Positions 50,987 through 58,600 of a stretch of DNA of 64,000 nt are shown here, in pieces. Where the stretch lies: contig NZ_JACTAB010000001.1 of the NCBI RefSeq assembly GCF_014486695.1, positions 434,001 to 498,000 on the forward strand. Direction: 5' to 3'. The first letter of the stretch is position 1; every line of letters begins with the position of its first letter. The translations under genes were made by a program, and so were the position numbers. The stretch is from Flavobacterium buctense (GTDB lineage: Bacteria > Bacteroidota > Bacteroidia > Flavobacteriales > Flavobacteriaceae). The notes below the pieces were generated by a model that was not told the DNA's origin, did not search any database, and saw only the letters and a list, made by a program, of their open reading frames with translations.

Positions 50987-51085
50987 AGCGAATGGTTCGG
51001 GCATTCTTGGTTACTATATTCCTGCTTTTCGTTCTATCTTTTATACCTAATAGGTATAAAAGGATGCCACTACAATCAGGGCTAG
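50987..51085 (+). repeat. Intergenic repeat element, copy B (AGCGAATGGTTCG ... ATCAGGGCTA)
   Basis: It lies in the 363-nt gap 50935-51298. It begins with AGCGAATGGTTCG (50987-50999) and ends with ATCAGGGCTA (51075-51084). It contains a perfect 9-bp hairpin, TTTTATACC/GGTATAAAA (51039-51047 and 51053-51061), which copy A at 5799-5875 lacks. The rest of the gap (51086-51297) holds no gene that I can support, only a possible ssb promoter region near 51220. Confidence 0.6.
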
Positions 51086-51297
51086 ATTGGTTTTGTCTTT
51101 TGTGCCTTAAAAGGTTTAATTTCAATCAAATATAAGAAAAGTTTTCTGTTTACAAACGGTTACAAACAATTACAACCGAAAGTAAACGGTAAGAAACCGA
51201 CTATTTTTTTCCAACGGTAACAACTTTGCCTCGTTGATTGGAAACAACAGTCAACACGAAAAATAATTTTAACAATAACTTTTAAATTTTAAACGCC

Positions 51298-51630
51298 ATG
51301 AATGCCATGAAAAACAGAGTACAATTAATCGGTCACGTTGGACAAGAACCGGAAGTAAAAACCTTTGACGGAGGAAAAAAAGTAGCTAATATTACTATCG
51401 CTACCAATGATTATTACACCAACGATAAAGGGGAAAAAGTAGAAAACACCGAATGGCATAAAGTAGTCGCTTGGGGAAAAACTGCCGAAATTATCGAAAA
51501 GTATGTCACCAAAGGTAAAGAGATAGCCATCGATGGTAAGTTAACCCACAGAAGTTATGACGATAAAGACGGCACTAAGCGCTACGTTACCGAAGTGGTT
51601 ATCAACGACATTTTGTTATTAGGTAAATAA
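51298..51630 (+). CDS. ssb: Short single-stranded DNA-binding protein
   Basis: A 110-aa OB-fold protein: RVQLIGHVGQEPEVKTF, VANITIATNDYYTNDKGEK, NTEWHKVVAWGKTAEIIEKYVTKG and AIDGKLTHRSYDDKDGTKRYVTEVV are all standard SSB segments. It stops at the end of the OB domain (INDILLLGK) and lacks the acidic C-terminal tail (DDxIPF-like) that recruits partner proteins, so it is probably a secondary SSB. The second in-frame ATG at 51307 is an alternative start. It may be co-transcribed with the HRDC gene downstream. Confidence 0.92.
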   Translation: MNAMKNRVQLIGHVGQEPEVKTFDGGKKVANITIATNDYYTNDKGEKVENTEWHKVVAWGKTAEIIEKYVTKGKEIAIDGKLTHRSYDDKDGTKRYVTEVVINDILLLGK

Positions 51631-51631
51631 A

Positions 51632-51712
51632 ATGCGTTTCCAAAGAATTCCTCATTTTGTGATTCAGGATGGGGAATTTCAATGGGTTATTGTTCCTACT
51701 AAAATCGATTGA
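51632..51712 (+). CDS. Possible 26-aa small protein between ssb and the HRDC gene
   Basis: The ATG at 51632, one base after the ssb stop, opens a 26-codon frame (RFQRIPHFVIQDGEFQWVIV, then PTKID) ending with TGA at 51710-51712. The next gene's ATG follows after 1 nt. The tight spacing on both sides and the protein-like composition suggest a translated small gene or a coupling ORF. No family is recognised. Confidence 0.4.
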   Translation: MRFQRIPHFVIQDGEFQWVIVPTKID

Positions 51713-51713
51713 G

Positions 51714-52154
51714 ATGAATATTAAAGTATTTAATATCCGATTGGCAAAAGAGTTTTGCCAAGATGATCAGGCCAAGATGAACACGTTTTTGGATAGTGTT
51801 GAGGTAAAATTAACTTCCACTAATTTTGTCACCACAAATGCTGCCGATTATTGGTCAGCAGTTGTTTTTTATTCTCCAAAAGAGAAGGAAAAAGACAAAT
51901 CACTTAGCAAACCTTCACAAGAAAAATTATCTCCGCAAGAAACTAAAATCTTCAATGCCTTAAGAATATGGCGAAACGACTTGGCCCAAAAGTTAGATTG
52001 GTCTTCTTTCCGGATTTGTCATAATGCTCATTTAATAGCATTAGCCCAATCCAATCCGAAGACATTGGAAGATTTAGAACAAGTTAGTGGTTTTGGCAAA
52101 GCCAGAACGGAGAAATATGGGGATGATATTATAGCGATTTTGAACGCTCTTTAA
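51714..52154 (+). CDS. HRDC-domain protein
   Basis: The ATG at 51714 gives 146 aa (MNIKVFNIRL); the ATG at 51669 would overlap the small ORF in another frame. The first half is unassigned and resembles the N-terminal part of small Bacteroidota HRDC proteins. The C-terminal 70 residues, LSPQETKIFNALRIWRNDLAQKLDW ... ALAQSNPKTLEDLEQVSGFGKARTEKYG, form a clear HRDC domain, a helical nucleic-acid-binding module of RecQ and RNase D. No helicase or nuclease domain is attached. A role in DNA or RNA binding is inferred, in line with its ssb neighbour. Confidence 0.85.
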   Translation: MNIKVFNIRLAKEFCQDDQAKMNTFLDSVEVKLTSTNFVTTNAADYWSAVVFYSPKEKEKDKSLSKPSQEKLSPQETKIFNALRIWRNDLAQKLDWSSFRICHNAHLIALAQSNPKTLEDLEQVSGFGKARTEKYGDDIIAILNAL

Positions 52155-52180
52155 AAAAATTATATTTTTATTTTTTCAAC

Positions 52181-52207
52181 GGCAAGGACAACTCTTTGCC
52201 TTTTTTT
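52181..52207 (+). terminator. Intrinsic terminator after the HRDC gene
   Basis: GGCAAGGA (52181-52188) pairs with TCTTTGCC (52193-52200), one G.U pair included, with a CAAC loop and a run of T following. Confidence 0.75.
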
Positions 52208-52355
52208 ATTTTAGATTTCGTAATTTATTAACTCAAAAAATAGAAAGTTGTCAACACGAAAACGTTTTCGGTAACGATTTGAAAATTAGGAACTAATGTT
52301 TAAACAATAATTTAATTACATTTATTTCGGTTAATCTGTCAAATAGACCAAAAAC

Positions 52356-52784
52356 ATGCAAAAATTAAAATTTATAGTGATTTTAATTCCGGCTCTATTG
52401 TCCGTCAATTTTGGTTTGGCTCAAGTGGGTATAAATACTACTCAACCATTAAGTACTTTGGATATTAACGGTAATTTGTCGGTTAAAACGATTACACTCG
52501 TAGGAAGTGGTTCGGCGACCGATATCAATGATGGAGTGTACATTTCTATCAATCCGCAAGCTACTAATCAAGAGTTTAGATTACCAAGTGCTGTTACTTA
52601 TCCCGGCAGAGTTTATATTATCAGGAACATTAATAATACTACAACTGCAATGTTAACTTCAACGGCAGGCTTGTTATTTCCAAAAGGTTCTACCACCGGT
52701 AGCGCTCAAGTATATATGTATGAAGGAAATAGAAGAAGTGTCATTGTAATCAGTGATGGTTCGAATTGGACTTACTTCGACTAA
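52356..52784 (+). CDS. Small secreted protein with a VGINT...STLDINGN motif
   Basis: A 142-aa protein with signal peptide MQKLKFIVILIPALLSVNFGLAQ. The mature N terminus, VGINTTQPLSTLDINGNLSVKTI, is the motif that opens many Flavobacterium surface and tail-spike-like proteins (VGIGTTNP...LDVNG). Here only a short beta-rich remainder follows, ending SDGSNWTYFD. There is no T9SS domain and no peptidase S74 chaperone domain. Function unknown. A terminator follows within 30 nt. Confidence 0.75.
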   Translation: MQKLKFIVILIPALLSVNFGLAQVGINTTQPLSTLDINGNLSVKTITLVGSGSATDINDGVYISINPQATNQEFRLPSAVTYPGRVYIIRNINNTTTAMLTSTAGLLFPKGSTTGSAQVYMYEGNRRSVIVISDGSNWTYFD

Positions 52785-52793
52785 ATAAAAAAA

Positions 52794-52815
52794 CCTTCAA
52801 TTAGTGAAGGCTTTT
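52794..52815. terminator. Bidirectional terminator between convergent small genes
   Basis: CCTTCA (52794-52799) pairs with TGAAGG (52805-52810), with A- and T-runs outside. It overlaps the stop codon of the minus-strand 65-aa gene. Confidence 0.65.
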
Positions 52816-52998
52816 TATTTTATTTAGTTTTTTCAGCAAATCAAACATCGGACACCTTTTACATCGTTTGTCTTCATCTTTTTTGAATTTCTCACAACAT
52901 TCCGACTTACAGTTTTCGGCTATCTTATGGGTTTTAAGGAGTAGTTTTTTATGCTTTTTTTCCTTGTCTTTGGTCTTATTTTTTTCTTTCTTGCTCAC
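52801..52998 (-). CDS. Small basic Cys-rich hypothetical protein (GTG start)
   Basis: A 65-aa protein, extremely Lys-rich at the N terminus, with six cysteines in the second half: NCKSECCEKF and RCKRCPMFDLL. The start is GTG at 52998; an in-frame stop lies three codons upstream and no ATG precedes the cysteine region. The cysteines could bind a metal. No family recognised. It lies 37 nt downstream of ferritin on the same strand and may be co-transcribed with it. Confidence 0.6.
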   Translation of the reverse strand: MSKKEKNKTKDKEKKHKKLLLKTHKIAENCKSECCEKFKKDEDKRCKRCPMFDLLKKLNKIKSLH

Positions 52999-53035
52999 CT
53001 GGCATCATTTATCAATAAGTACGTAGTAACCCAAT

Positions 53036-53557
53036 TTAAGGTTTTGTGTTCAAAGAAACAGAGCTTGTTACCACCAATTGTTGAATGTCGCGGTCAAATA
53101 AATACAAACCACCTCGGTCTTCACCTATCAAATTGATTTTATCCAAAATGGTTTTGGCTTGTGCTTCTTCTTCTATTTGCTCAGCCACATACCATTGCAA
53201 GAAATTGTGCGTAGCATAATCTTTTTCACCCAAAGTAATATGCACCAATTCGTTGATGGAATTGGAAACAAACAACTCGTGTTGGTACAATTCTTCAAAC
53301 ATTTCTTTGAAGGTTCCAAATTTTGTTTTTGGCGCTTTTAATTCAGTTATGTTGGCATGTGAACCTCTTTCGTTTACATATTTAACCAACTTTAACATGT
53401 GTTGGCGTTCCTCATCAGATTGCGCAAACATAAATTGGGCAACACCTTCCAATCCTTGTACTTCGGCCCAACAAGCCATTGAAAGATAAATTTGTGACGA
53501 TTCTGCTTCAATGCGAATTTGATTATTAAGGGCTTTTTCAATATTAGTTTGTAACAT
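53036..53557 (-). CDS. ftnA: Ferritin (non-haem)
   Basis: A 173-aa four-helix protein. The ferroxidase ligands are visible: Glu in IRIEAESSQIYLSMACW, ExxH in SDEERQHMLKLV, and the later Glu and Gln residues in FLQWYVAEQIEEEAQAKTI. No haem-binding Met of bacterioferritin is apparent. It stores iron as ferrihydrite in a 24-mer in the cytoplasm. A near-match to the -7 element (TAACTTTA) precedes the ATG; no box like those of the feo block is seen upstream. Confidence 0.95.
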   Translation of the reverse strand: MLQTNIEKALNNQIRIEAESSQIYLSMACWAEVQGLEGVAQFMFAQSDEERQHMLKLVKYVNERGSHANITELKAPKTKFGTFKEMFEELYQHELFVSNSINELVHITLGEKDYATHNFLQWYVAEQIEEEAQAKTILDKINLIGEDRGGLYLFDRDIQQLVVTSSVSLNTKP

Positions 53558-53586
53558 AGTTTTTCTTTTTGGGTAAAGTTAAAAAA

Positions 53587-54210
53587 TTATTCGTTTAACA
53601 ACTCTTGGAGTAAAGTTAAAAATTGCCCAACATGATAGCCGTCAACCAATCCGTGGTGAACGTGAACTGAAATCGCCATGGTTTTTTGACCGTTTTCTTC
53701 AACTATTTTGCCATAAGATATTTTCGGACAACTATCCGGCCAGCTAAAACTTCTTGCATGCGAATAAGACGAAAAATCTATCCATGGAACTGCTGAAAAA
53801 TGAATCAAATTGATTTCGAAATCTCGAGTAATTAACCCGGAAGTATTTTGTATTCGAGCAATTTCTTGACGGGTAATTTCGGCAAAAGCAGTCAGGGTGT
53901 CATCATATTCCATCAAAGAAAATCCAAAGGTTTTGTCCTCACGTAAAATAGTAGCCGAAGCGTCAATTCGGTCAAAAACATACACTTCATCATCAATTAT
54001 TCGGTAACGGAAATTCTCCACCGCATTGACTGCCGTTAAGGTTTTGTGTAAATAATAAGTAAAAAATGAAACGCCCAATTCTTTCGATTTTGCATAAGCT
54101 TTGCTACAATCTACTCGGGCAGTAATACCAAAAAACGGCTCTTCCATTTGCTTGAAAAACAGGAAATGTTCCTTTCTGTTCCAAGTGTCCAAATCTAATT
54201 TATGCTTCAC
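53587..54210 (-). CDS. Chloramphenicol acetyltransferase-fold O-acetyltransferase (GTG start)
   Basis: A 207-aa protein with the CAT-family layout: WNRKEHFLFFKQMEEPFFGITARVD at the start, FRYRIIDDEVYVFDRIDASATI, and the active-site HHGLVDG (His186) in VHVHHGLVDGYHVGQF. Start GTG at 54210, since no upstream ATG fits between it and the HAD gene. Typical acetyl-CoA-dependent trimeric enzymes of this fold inactivate chloramphenicol, but chromosomal Bacteroidota members often have unknown acceptors, so resistance should not be assumed. No mobile element is nearby. Confidence 0.88.
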   Translation of the reverse strand: MKHKLDLDTWNRKEHFLFFKQMEEPFFGITARVDCSKAYAKSKELGVSFFTYYLHKTLTAVNAVENFRYRIIDDEVYVFDRIDASATILREDKTFGFSLMEYDDTLTAFAEITRQEIARIQNTSGLITRDFEINLIHFSAVPWIDFSSYSHARSFSWPDSCPKISYGKIVEENGQKTMAISVHVHHGLVDGYHVGQFLTLLQELLNE

Positions 54211-54214
54211 TTTT

Positions 54215-54901
54215 TTATAGTAAAATAGGTAAAACTTCGGTGATTTTTTCCAAAGCTTTGAAGTTAGGATGTTCTACTTTGTGGCTGATTTTTTCGTGCT
54301 CCCAAGTCGTATGAAAAGGAATATGTACCGCATGACCACCAATGTTCAACACCGGTAATACATCGGATTTTAAAGAATTGCCAATCATAAAAAACTCTTC
54401 GGCTTTGATTTCCAAACGCTTCAGCAAATCTTCATAATCTTTTTCTTTTTTGTCCGACATCACTTCGATATGGTGAAAATAATGGCCTAATCCGGAATTG
54501 TGTAATTTCCTTCTTTGGTCCAATAAATCGCCTTTAGTGGCCACAACTAATTTATATTTTCCGTTCAAGGCTGCTAAAGTTTCTTCTACACCATCCAATA
54601 ATTCAATGGGTTTTTGAAGCAATTCTTTGCCGTATTCCGTAATCTTTTCGATGGTTTCGATGGAAATGGTATTATTAGAAATCTTCATCGCAGCTTCTAT
54701 CATCGAAAGGATGTAGCCTTTGATTCCGTAACCGTAAAGTTCTAAATTGGCAATCTCGGTTTTAAATAATTCCTGCGATAAGCCTTGGTGAGACAAATAA
54801 TCACTCATCAAAGCACAAAACTTCTCTTCCGTTTCCTGAAAATACGGCTCGTTGACAAACAAAGTGTCATCGGCATCGAAAGCGATTACTTTTAAATTCA
54901 T
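54215..54901 (-). CDS. HAD-superfamily hydrolase
   Basis: A 228-aa phosphatase-type protein starting at ATG 54901 (MNLKVIAFDADDTLF). Motif I, FDADDTLF, holds the nucleophile and acid Asp; motif II is the Thr in VVATKGD; motif III is the Lys in HHIEVMSDKKEKDYEDLL; and motif IV is FFMIGNSLKSDVLPVLNIGG. A helical cap domain lies between motifs I and II. The substrate is unknown. It lies 10 nt after metG and 4 nt before the CAT-like gene, so the three may form an operon. Confidence 0.88.
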   Translation of the reverse strand: MNLKVIAFDADDTLFVNEPYFQETEEKFCALMSDYLSHQGLSQELFKTEIANLELYGYGIKGYILSMIEAAMKISNNTISIETIEKITEYGKELLQKPIELLDGVEETLAALNGKYKLVVATKGDLLDQRRKLHNSGLGHYFHHIEVMSDKKEKDYEDLLKRLEIKAEEFFMIGNSLKSDVLPVLNIGGHAVHIPFHTTWEHEKISHKVEHPNFKALEKITEVLPILL

Positions 54902-54911
54902 TTGTTTCAAT

Positions 54912-56969
54912 TTAACTAATCAAAGCACCATTCTCCACGTCATCCGCATCCGGATTTACGAAAACTAATTTGCCTTCTTTGTCGTTGGTCATCAAAATCA
55001 TCCCCTGACTTTCCACACCGCGCAAAGCTCTTGGTGCCAAATTCACTAAAACGGTAACGCGTTTTCCAATCACTTCTTCCGGTGAAAAATGCTCAGCAAT
55101 TCCCGAAACTATGGTGCGAACGTCAATTCCGGTATCGACTTTTAGAACCAAAAGTTTGTTGGCTTTCGGCATTTTTTCAGCTTCCAAAATCGTTCCCACA
55201 CGCAAATCTAATTTGGCAAAATCTTCAAAGGTTGACGTTGGTTTTTGTGGTTCAGTTACTTGGTTTTCCATGACATTGGCTTTTTTAGTCGCTTCGAGTT
55301 TGTCTATTTGTTTTTGGATTTCGGCATCTTCAATTTGGGCAAATAAAATTTCGGCTTCGCCAATTTGGTGACCGGCAGGAATTAATTCAGAAGTTTCGGT
55401 AACCGAATTCCAGCTTAAGCTATTCAATTTTAAAATCTTCGATAATTTACCCGATGTAAATGGTAAAAAGGGTTCGGCCAAAACTTGTAAAGCGGCCGCA
55501 ATTTGCAACGCCACATACATTTGCGTCTGAACTCTTTCCGGATTGGTTTTCACCATTTTCCAAGGTTCTTCGTCGGCTAAATATTTGTTTCCTAAACGCG
55601 CTACATTCATTAATTCACCTTGTGCTTCTCTGAATCTATATCTTTCAATGGAACTCGAAATCACCGCAGGATACGCTTTTAATTCGGCTAAAGTTTGCTC
55701 GTCAACCTCAGAGAATTCATTTGGTGAAGGAACAATACCGTTGTAATATTTATTGGTTAAAACGACGACACGATTGATGAAGTTTCCAAAAATTGCCGCT
55801 AATTCGTTATTATTTCTCGCCTGAAAATCTTTCCAGGTAAAGTCGTTGTCTTTGGTTTCGGGTGCATTTGCAGTTAATGCGTAACGCAACACATCTTGTT
55901 TTTCAGGGAAGTCGATTAAATATTCATGCAACCAAACGGCCCAGTTTTTAGAAGTCGACAATTTATTGCCTTCCAAATTCAGGAATTCATTCGCCGGAAC
56001 GTTATCCGGTAAAATAAAACTACCTTCTGCTTTCAACATCGCCGGGAAAATGATGCAATGGAAAACGATATTGTCTTTTCCTATAAAATGTACCAGTTTG
56101 GTATCGTCTTTTTTCCAATAATCTTCCCAATTTTTGCCTTCGCGGGCAGCCCATTCTTTGGTAGATGATATGTAGCCAATCGGAGCGTCAAACCAAACAT
56201 ATAGCTTTTTGCCTTCCGCACCTTCAACGGGAACATCGATTCCCCAATCTAAGTCACGAGTAACCGCACGAGGTTTTAAACCATCGTCTAACCATGATTT
56301 TACTTGTCCCAATACATTGGTTTTCCAATCTTTGGCATGACCAACCAAGATCCATTCTTTTAAGAAATCATCATAACGATCCAAAGGTAAAAACCAGTGT
56401 TTGGTCGATTTTAAAATGGGTGTTTCACCGGTAATCGTTGATTTCGGATTGATTAAATCTGTTGCGTTTAAAGTTGAGCCACAGCGTTCACATTGGTCGC
56501 CATAAGCTTCCGGATTTTCACATTTCGGACAAGTTCCGGTTACGAAACGATCGGCTAAAAATTGATCCGCTTTGGCATCGTATAATTGTTCGGTTACTTC
56601 TTCAATGAAGTCGCCGTTGTCGTATAATTTTCTAAAAAATTCAGAAGCAGTATCGTGGTGAATCTTAGAGGATGTTCTAGAATAATTGTCGAATGAAATT
56701 CCGAAATCAATAAAAGACTTGCGAATAATACCATCGTATTTGTCAATGACTTGCTGCGGTGTGATGCCTTCTTTTTTGGCTTTCATAGAGATCGCCACAC
56801 CGTGTTCGTCGCTTCCGCAAATAAAAGCCACGTCTTTTCCTTGTAATCTTAAATAACGCGAATAAATATCTGAAGGCACATAAACTCCGGCCAAATGACC
56901 GATGTGAATGGGTCCATTAGTATAGGGCAAAGCCGCGGTAATGGTATATCTTTTTGGATTTTCTAACAT
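54912..56969 (-). CDS. metG: Methionyl-tRNA synthetase
   Basis: The start is set at 56969 ([20 protein letters not shown]; a start 6 nt earlier, MIM, is possible), giving 685 aa. The class I HIGH motif is HIGH in [10 protein letters not shown], and KMSKS appears as KLSTSK in [12 protein letters not shown]. The zinc knuckle is [18 protein letters not shown]. The catalytic domain is followed by an anticodon-binding helical bundle and a C-terminal EMAP/Trbp-like tRNA-binding domain ([24 protein letters not shown]). It charges tRNA-Met in the cytoplasm. Confidence 0.97.
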   Translation of the reverse strand: MLENPKRYTITAALPYTNGPIHIGHLAGVYVPSDIYSRYLRLQGKDVAFICGSDEHGVAISMKAKKEGITPQQVIDKYDGIIRKSFIDFGISFDNYSRTSSKIHHDTASEFFRKLYDNGDFIEEVTEQLYDAKADQFLADRFVTGTCPKCENPEAYGDQCERCGSTLNATDLINPKSTITGETPILKSTKHWFLPLDRYDDFLKEWILVGHAKDWKTNVLGQVKSWLDDGLKPRAVTRDLDWGIDVPVEGAEGKKLYVWFDAPIGYISSTKEWAAREGKNWEDYWKKDDTKLVHFIGKDNIVFHCIIFPAMLKAEGSFILPDNVPANEFLNLEGNKLSTSKNWAVWLHEYLIDFPEKQDVLRYALTANAPETKDNDFTWKDFQARNNNELAAIFGNFINRVVVLTNKYYNGIVPSPNEFSEVDEQTLAELKAYPAVISSSIERYRFREAQGELMNVARLGNKYLADEEPWKMVKTNPERVQTQMYVALQIAAALQVLAEPFLPFTSGKLSKILKLNSLSWNSVTETSELIPAGHQIGEAEILFAQIEDAEIQKQIDKLEATKKANVMENQVTEPQKPTSTFEDFAKLDLRVGTILEAEKMPKANKLLVLKVDTGIDVRTIVSGIAEHFSPEEVIGKRVTVLVNLAPRALRGVESQGMILMTNDKEGKLVFVNPDADDVENGALIS

Positions 56970-57075
56970 AATCATTGAAATAGAGAGCAAAAATAACTTT
57001 TTAGCCACGAAATCCCGAATTAATTTTGGGATTTGTTTACTTTTGGTACAGCCAATTTACAATCATTTTTGATTC

Positions 57076-58032
57076 ATGCGAATCCTTTTAATTTTAGTTT
57101 CACTAATTACCATTTCCTCTTATTCCCAAAAAAAGATGATTACACCACCATATCTCCAAAAAGGCGACACGATTGCCATCGTTTCAACCGCACGAAAAAA
57201 CATAGACGACAATTTAAAACCCACGATTGACATGCTCGAAGGTTGGGGTTTGAAAGTCAAAATAGGTAACACTATTGGTTTAGATTATTACCAATTGGCC
57301 GGAACTACCGAACAGCGCACAGCTGATTTTCAGGAGCAAATGGACAATCCGAATATCAAAGCCATTTGGTGTGTTCGCGGCGGTTATGGTACCGTAAAGA
57401 TTATTGATAATTTAGATTTTACTAAGTTCAAGCAAAACCCAAAATGGATTATAGGTTTTAGCGATGTAACGGTTTTACACAGTCATTTGAACCGAATGGG
57501 GATTGAATCGTTGCATGCGATTATGCCGGTGAGTGTAGCCAGAGCAACCGATGAAGCGAAAAATTCATTATGCACAGCATTGTTTGGCGAAAAATTGCAA
57601 TACACTTTAGATTGTGATGCGCTGAATCACATAGGCAAAGCCAAAGGCGAACTGGTTGGCGGAAACCTTTCGATTTTATACAGTTTATTGGGTTCAGAAT
57701 CTGCGATTGATTGTAATGATAAAATCCTTTTTATAGAAGATTTAGACGAATATTTATACCACATCGACCGCATGATGATGAATTTAAAACGCAACGGTTG
57801 TTTAAGTAGTTTAAAAGGCATCATCGTTGGTGGTATGACCGATATGAAAGACAACGATATTCCATGGGGAAGAAATGCTTTAGAAATCATCGAAGACACT
57901 GTTGAAGGATTAAATATTCCCATCATTTATAATTTTCCGGCTGGTCATATCCGAGACAATCGCACTTTGATTTTTGGGCGACAAGTTTCTATAGAAGTTA
58001 CGGCTGAGACAAGCAAAGTGGTTTTTGAGTAG
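57076..58032 (+). CDS. ldcA: LD-carboxypeptidase (S66 family)
   Basis: A 318-aa enzyme that trims the terminal D-Ala from tetrapeptide stems during peptidoglycan recycling. The catalytic Ser lies in WIIGFSDVTVLHSHLN, after the conserved CVRGGYGTVKIIDNLDF; the Glu and His of the triad correspond to FIEDLDEYLYHIDRM and NFPAGHIRDN. A signal peptide (MRILLILVSLITISSYSQ) suggests a periplasmic enzyme, unlike the cytoplasmic E. coli LdcA. Its 3' side is a periodic repeat array and then yraN. Confidence 0.9.
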   Translation: MRILLILVSLITISSYSQKKMITPPYLQKGDTIAIVSTARKNIDDNLKPTIDMLEGWGLKVKIGNTIGLDYYQLAGTTEQRTADFQEQMDNPNIKAIWCVRGGYGTVKIIDNLDFTKFKQNPKWIIGFSDVTVLHSHLNRMGIESLHAIMPVSVARATDEAKNSLCTALFGEKLQYTLDCDALNHIGKAKGELVGGNLSILYSLLGSESAIDCNDKILFIEDLDEYLYHIDRMMMNLKRNGCLSSLKGIIVGGMTDMKDNDIPWGRNALEIIEDTVEGLNIPIIYNFPAGHIRDNRTLIFGRQVSIEVTAETSKVVFE

Positions 58033-58037
58033 ACAAC

Positions 58038-58108
58038 TTAGACTTCTTAGAAGGTTAGATTGTTAGAAAATCTAAGAAGTCTAACTTTCTAAAAATCTGA
58101 AAATCTGA
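58038..58108. repeat. 8-nt-periodic TTAGA/TCTAA array with a 14-bp inverted repeat
   Basis: TTAGA starts at 58038, 58047, 58055 and 58063; TCTAA at 58071, 58080 and 58088; TCTGA at 58096 and 58104. The spacing is 8 or 9 nt throughout. The outer part forms a perfect 14-bp inverted repeat (58038-58051 with 58071-58084, 19-nt loop). It fills nearly the whole gap between ldcA and yraN, so it may also terminate ldcA transcription. Confidence 0.75.
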
Positions 58109-58111
58109 AAA

Positions 58112-58471
58112 ATGGCAGAACACAACAAACTAGGTAAATTTGGAGAAGAATTGGCAGTAGATTTTCTGCAACAGAACGGCTATACTATTTTGGAAACCAA
58201 TTGGATTTTTCAAAAAGCCGAGATTGACATCATTGCCCAAAAAGAAAATACGCTGGCGATTATTGAGGTTAAAACGCGTTCCTCAATTGAATTTGGTTTG
58301 CCACAAGATTTTGTAAAACCCAAGAAAATCCAATTGTTAGTCAAAGCCGTAAATGAATATGTAACGTCAAATGATTTGGAGACAGACGTTCGATTTGATA
58401 TTGTAGCCATTTTTAAAGAAAATGGCGATTATAAAATTAAGCATATTGAAGATGCTTTTTATTTTTTTTAG
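58112..58471 (+). CDS. YraN-family (UPF0102) endonuclease-fold protein
   Basis: A 119-aa protein of standard length. Conserved segments are GEELAVDFLQQNGYTILETNW, KAEIDIIAQKENTLAIIEVKTRSS (the PD-(D/E)xK-like core with Asp and ExK) and VRFDIVAIF. The fold resembles Holliday-junction-resolvase nucleases but the biological role is not established. It is preceded by the periodic repeat array. Confidence 0.92.
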   Translation: MAEHNKLGKFGEELAVDFLQQNGYTILETNWIFQKAEIDIIAQKENTLAIIEVKTRSSIEFGLPQDFVKPKKIQLLVKAVNEYVTSNDLETDVRFDIVAIFKENGDYKIKHIEDAFYFF

Positions 58472-58600
58472 TTAGAATAACTTCTTTTTGTTATTTATTT
58501 AAGTGTGTGAATAACAATAAACAAATACTAAATTTTACAATAAAAAATAGTTTTGAACTGAATTTCAATAACTTTACAAAAAAACTATACTTACTAAGCT

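Noticed and set aside
53587..54210. Acquired chloramphenicol-resistance gene
   Set aside because: No transposase, integron or repeat flanks it, the composition matches the neighbours, and it is embedded in a metG unit. The motif alone does not prove resistance.
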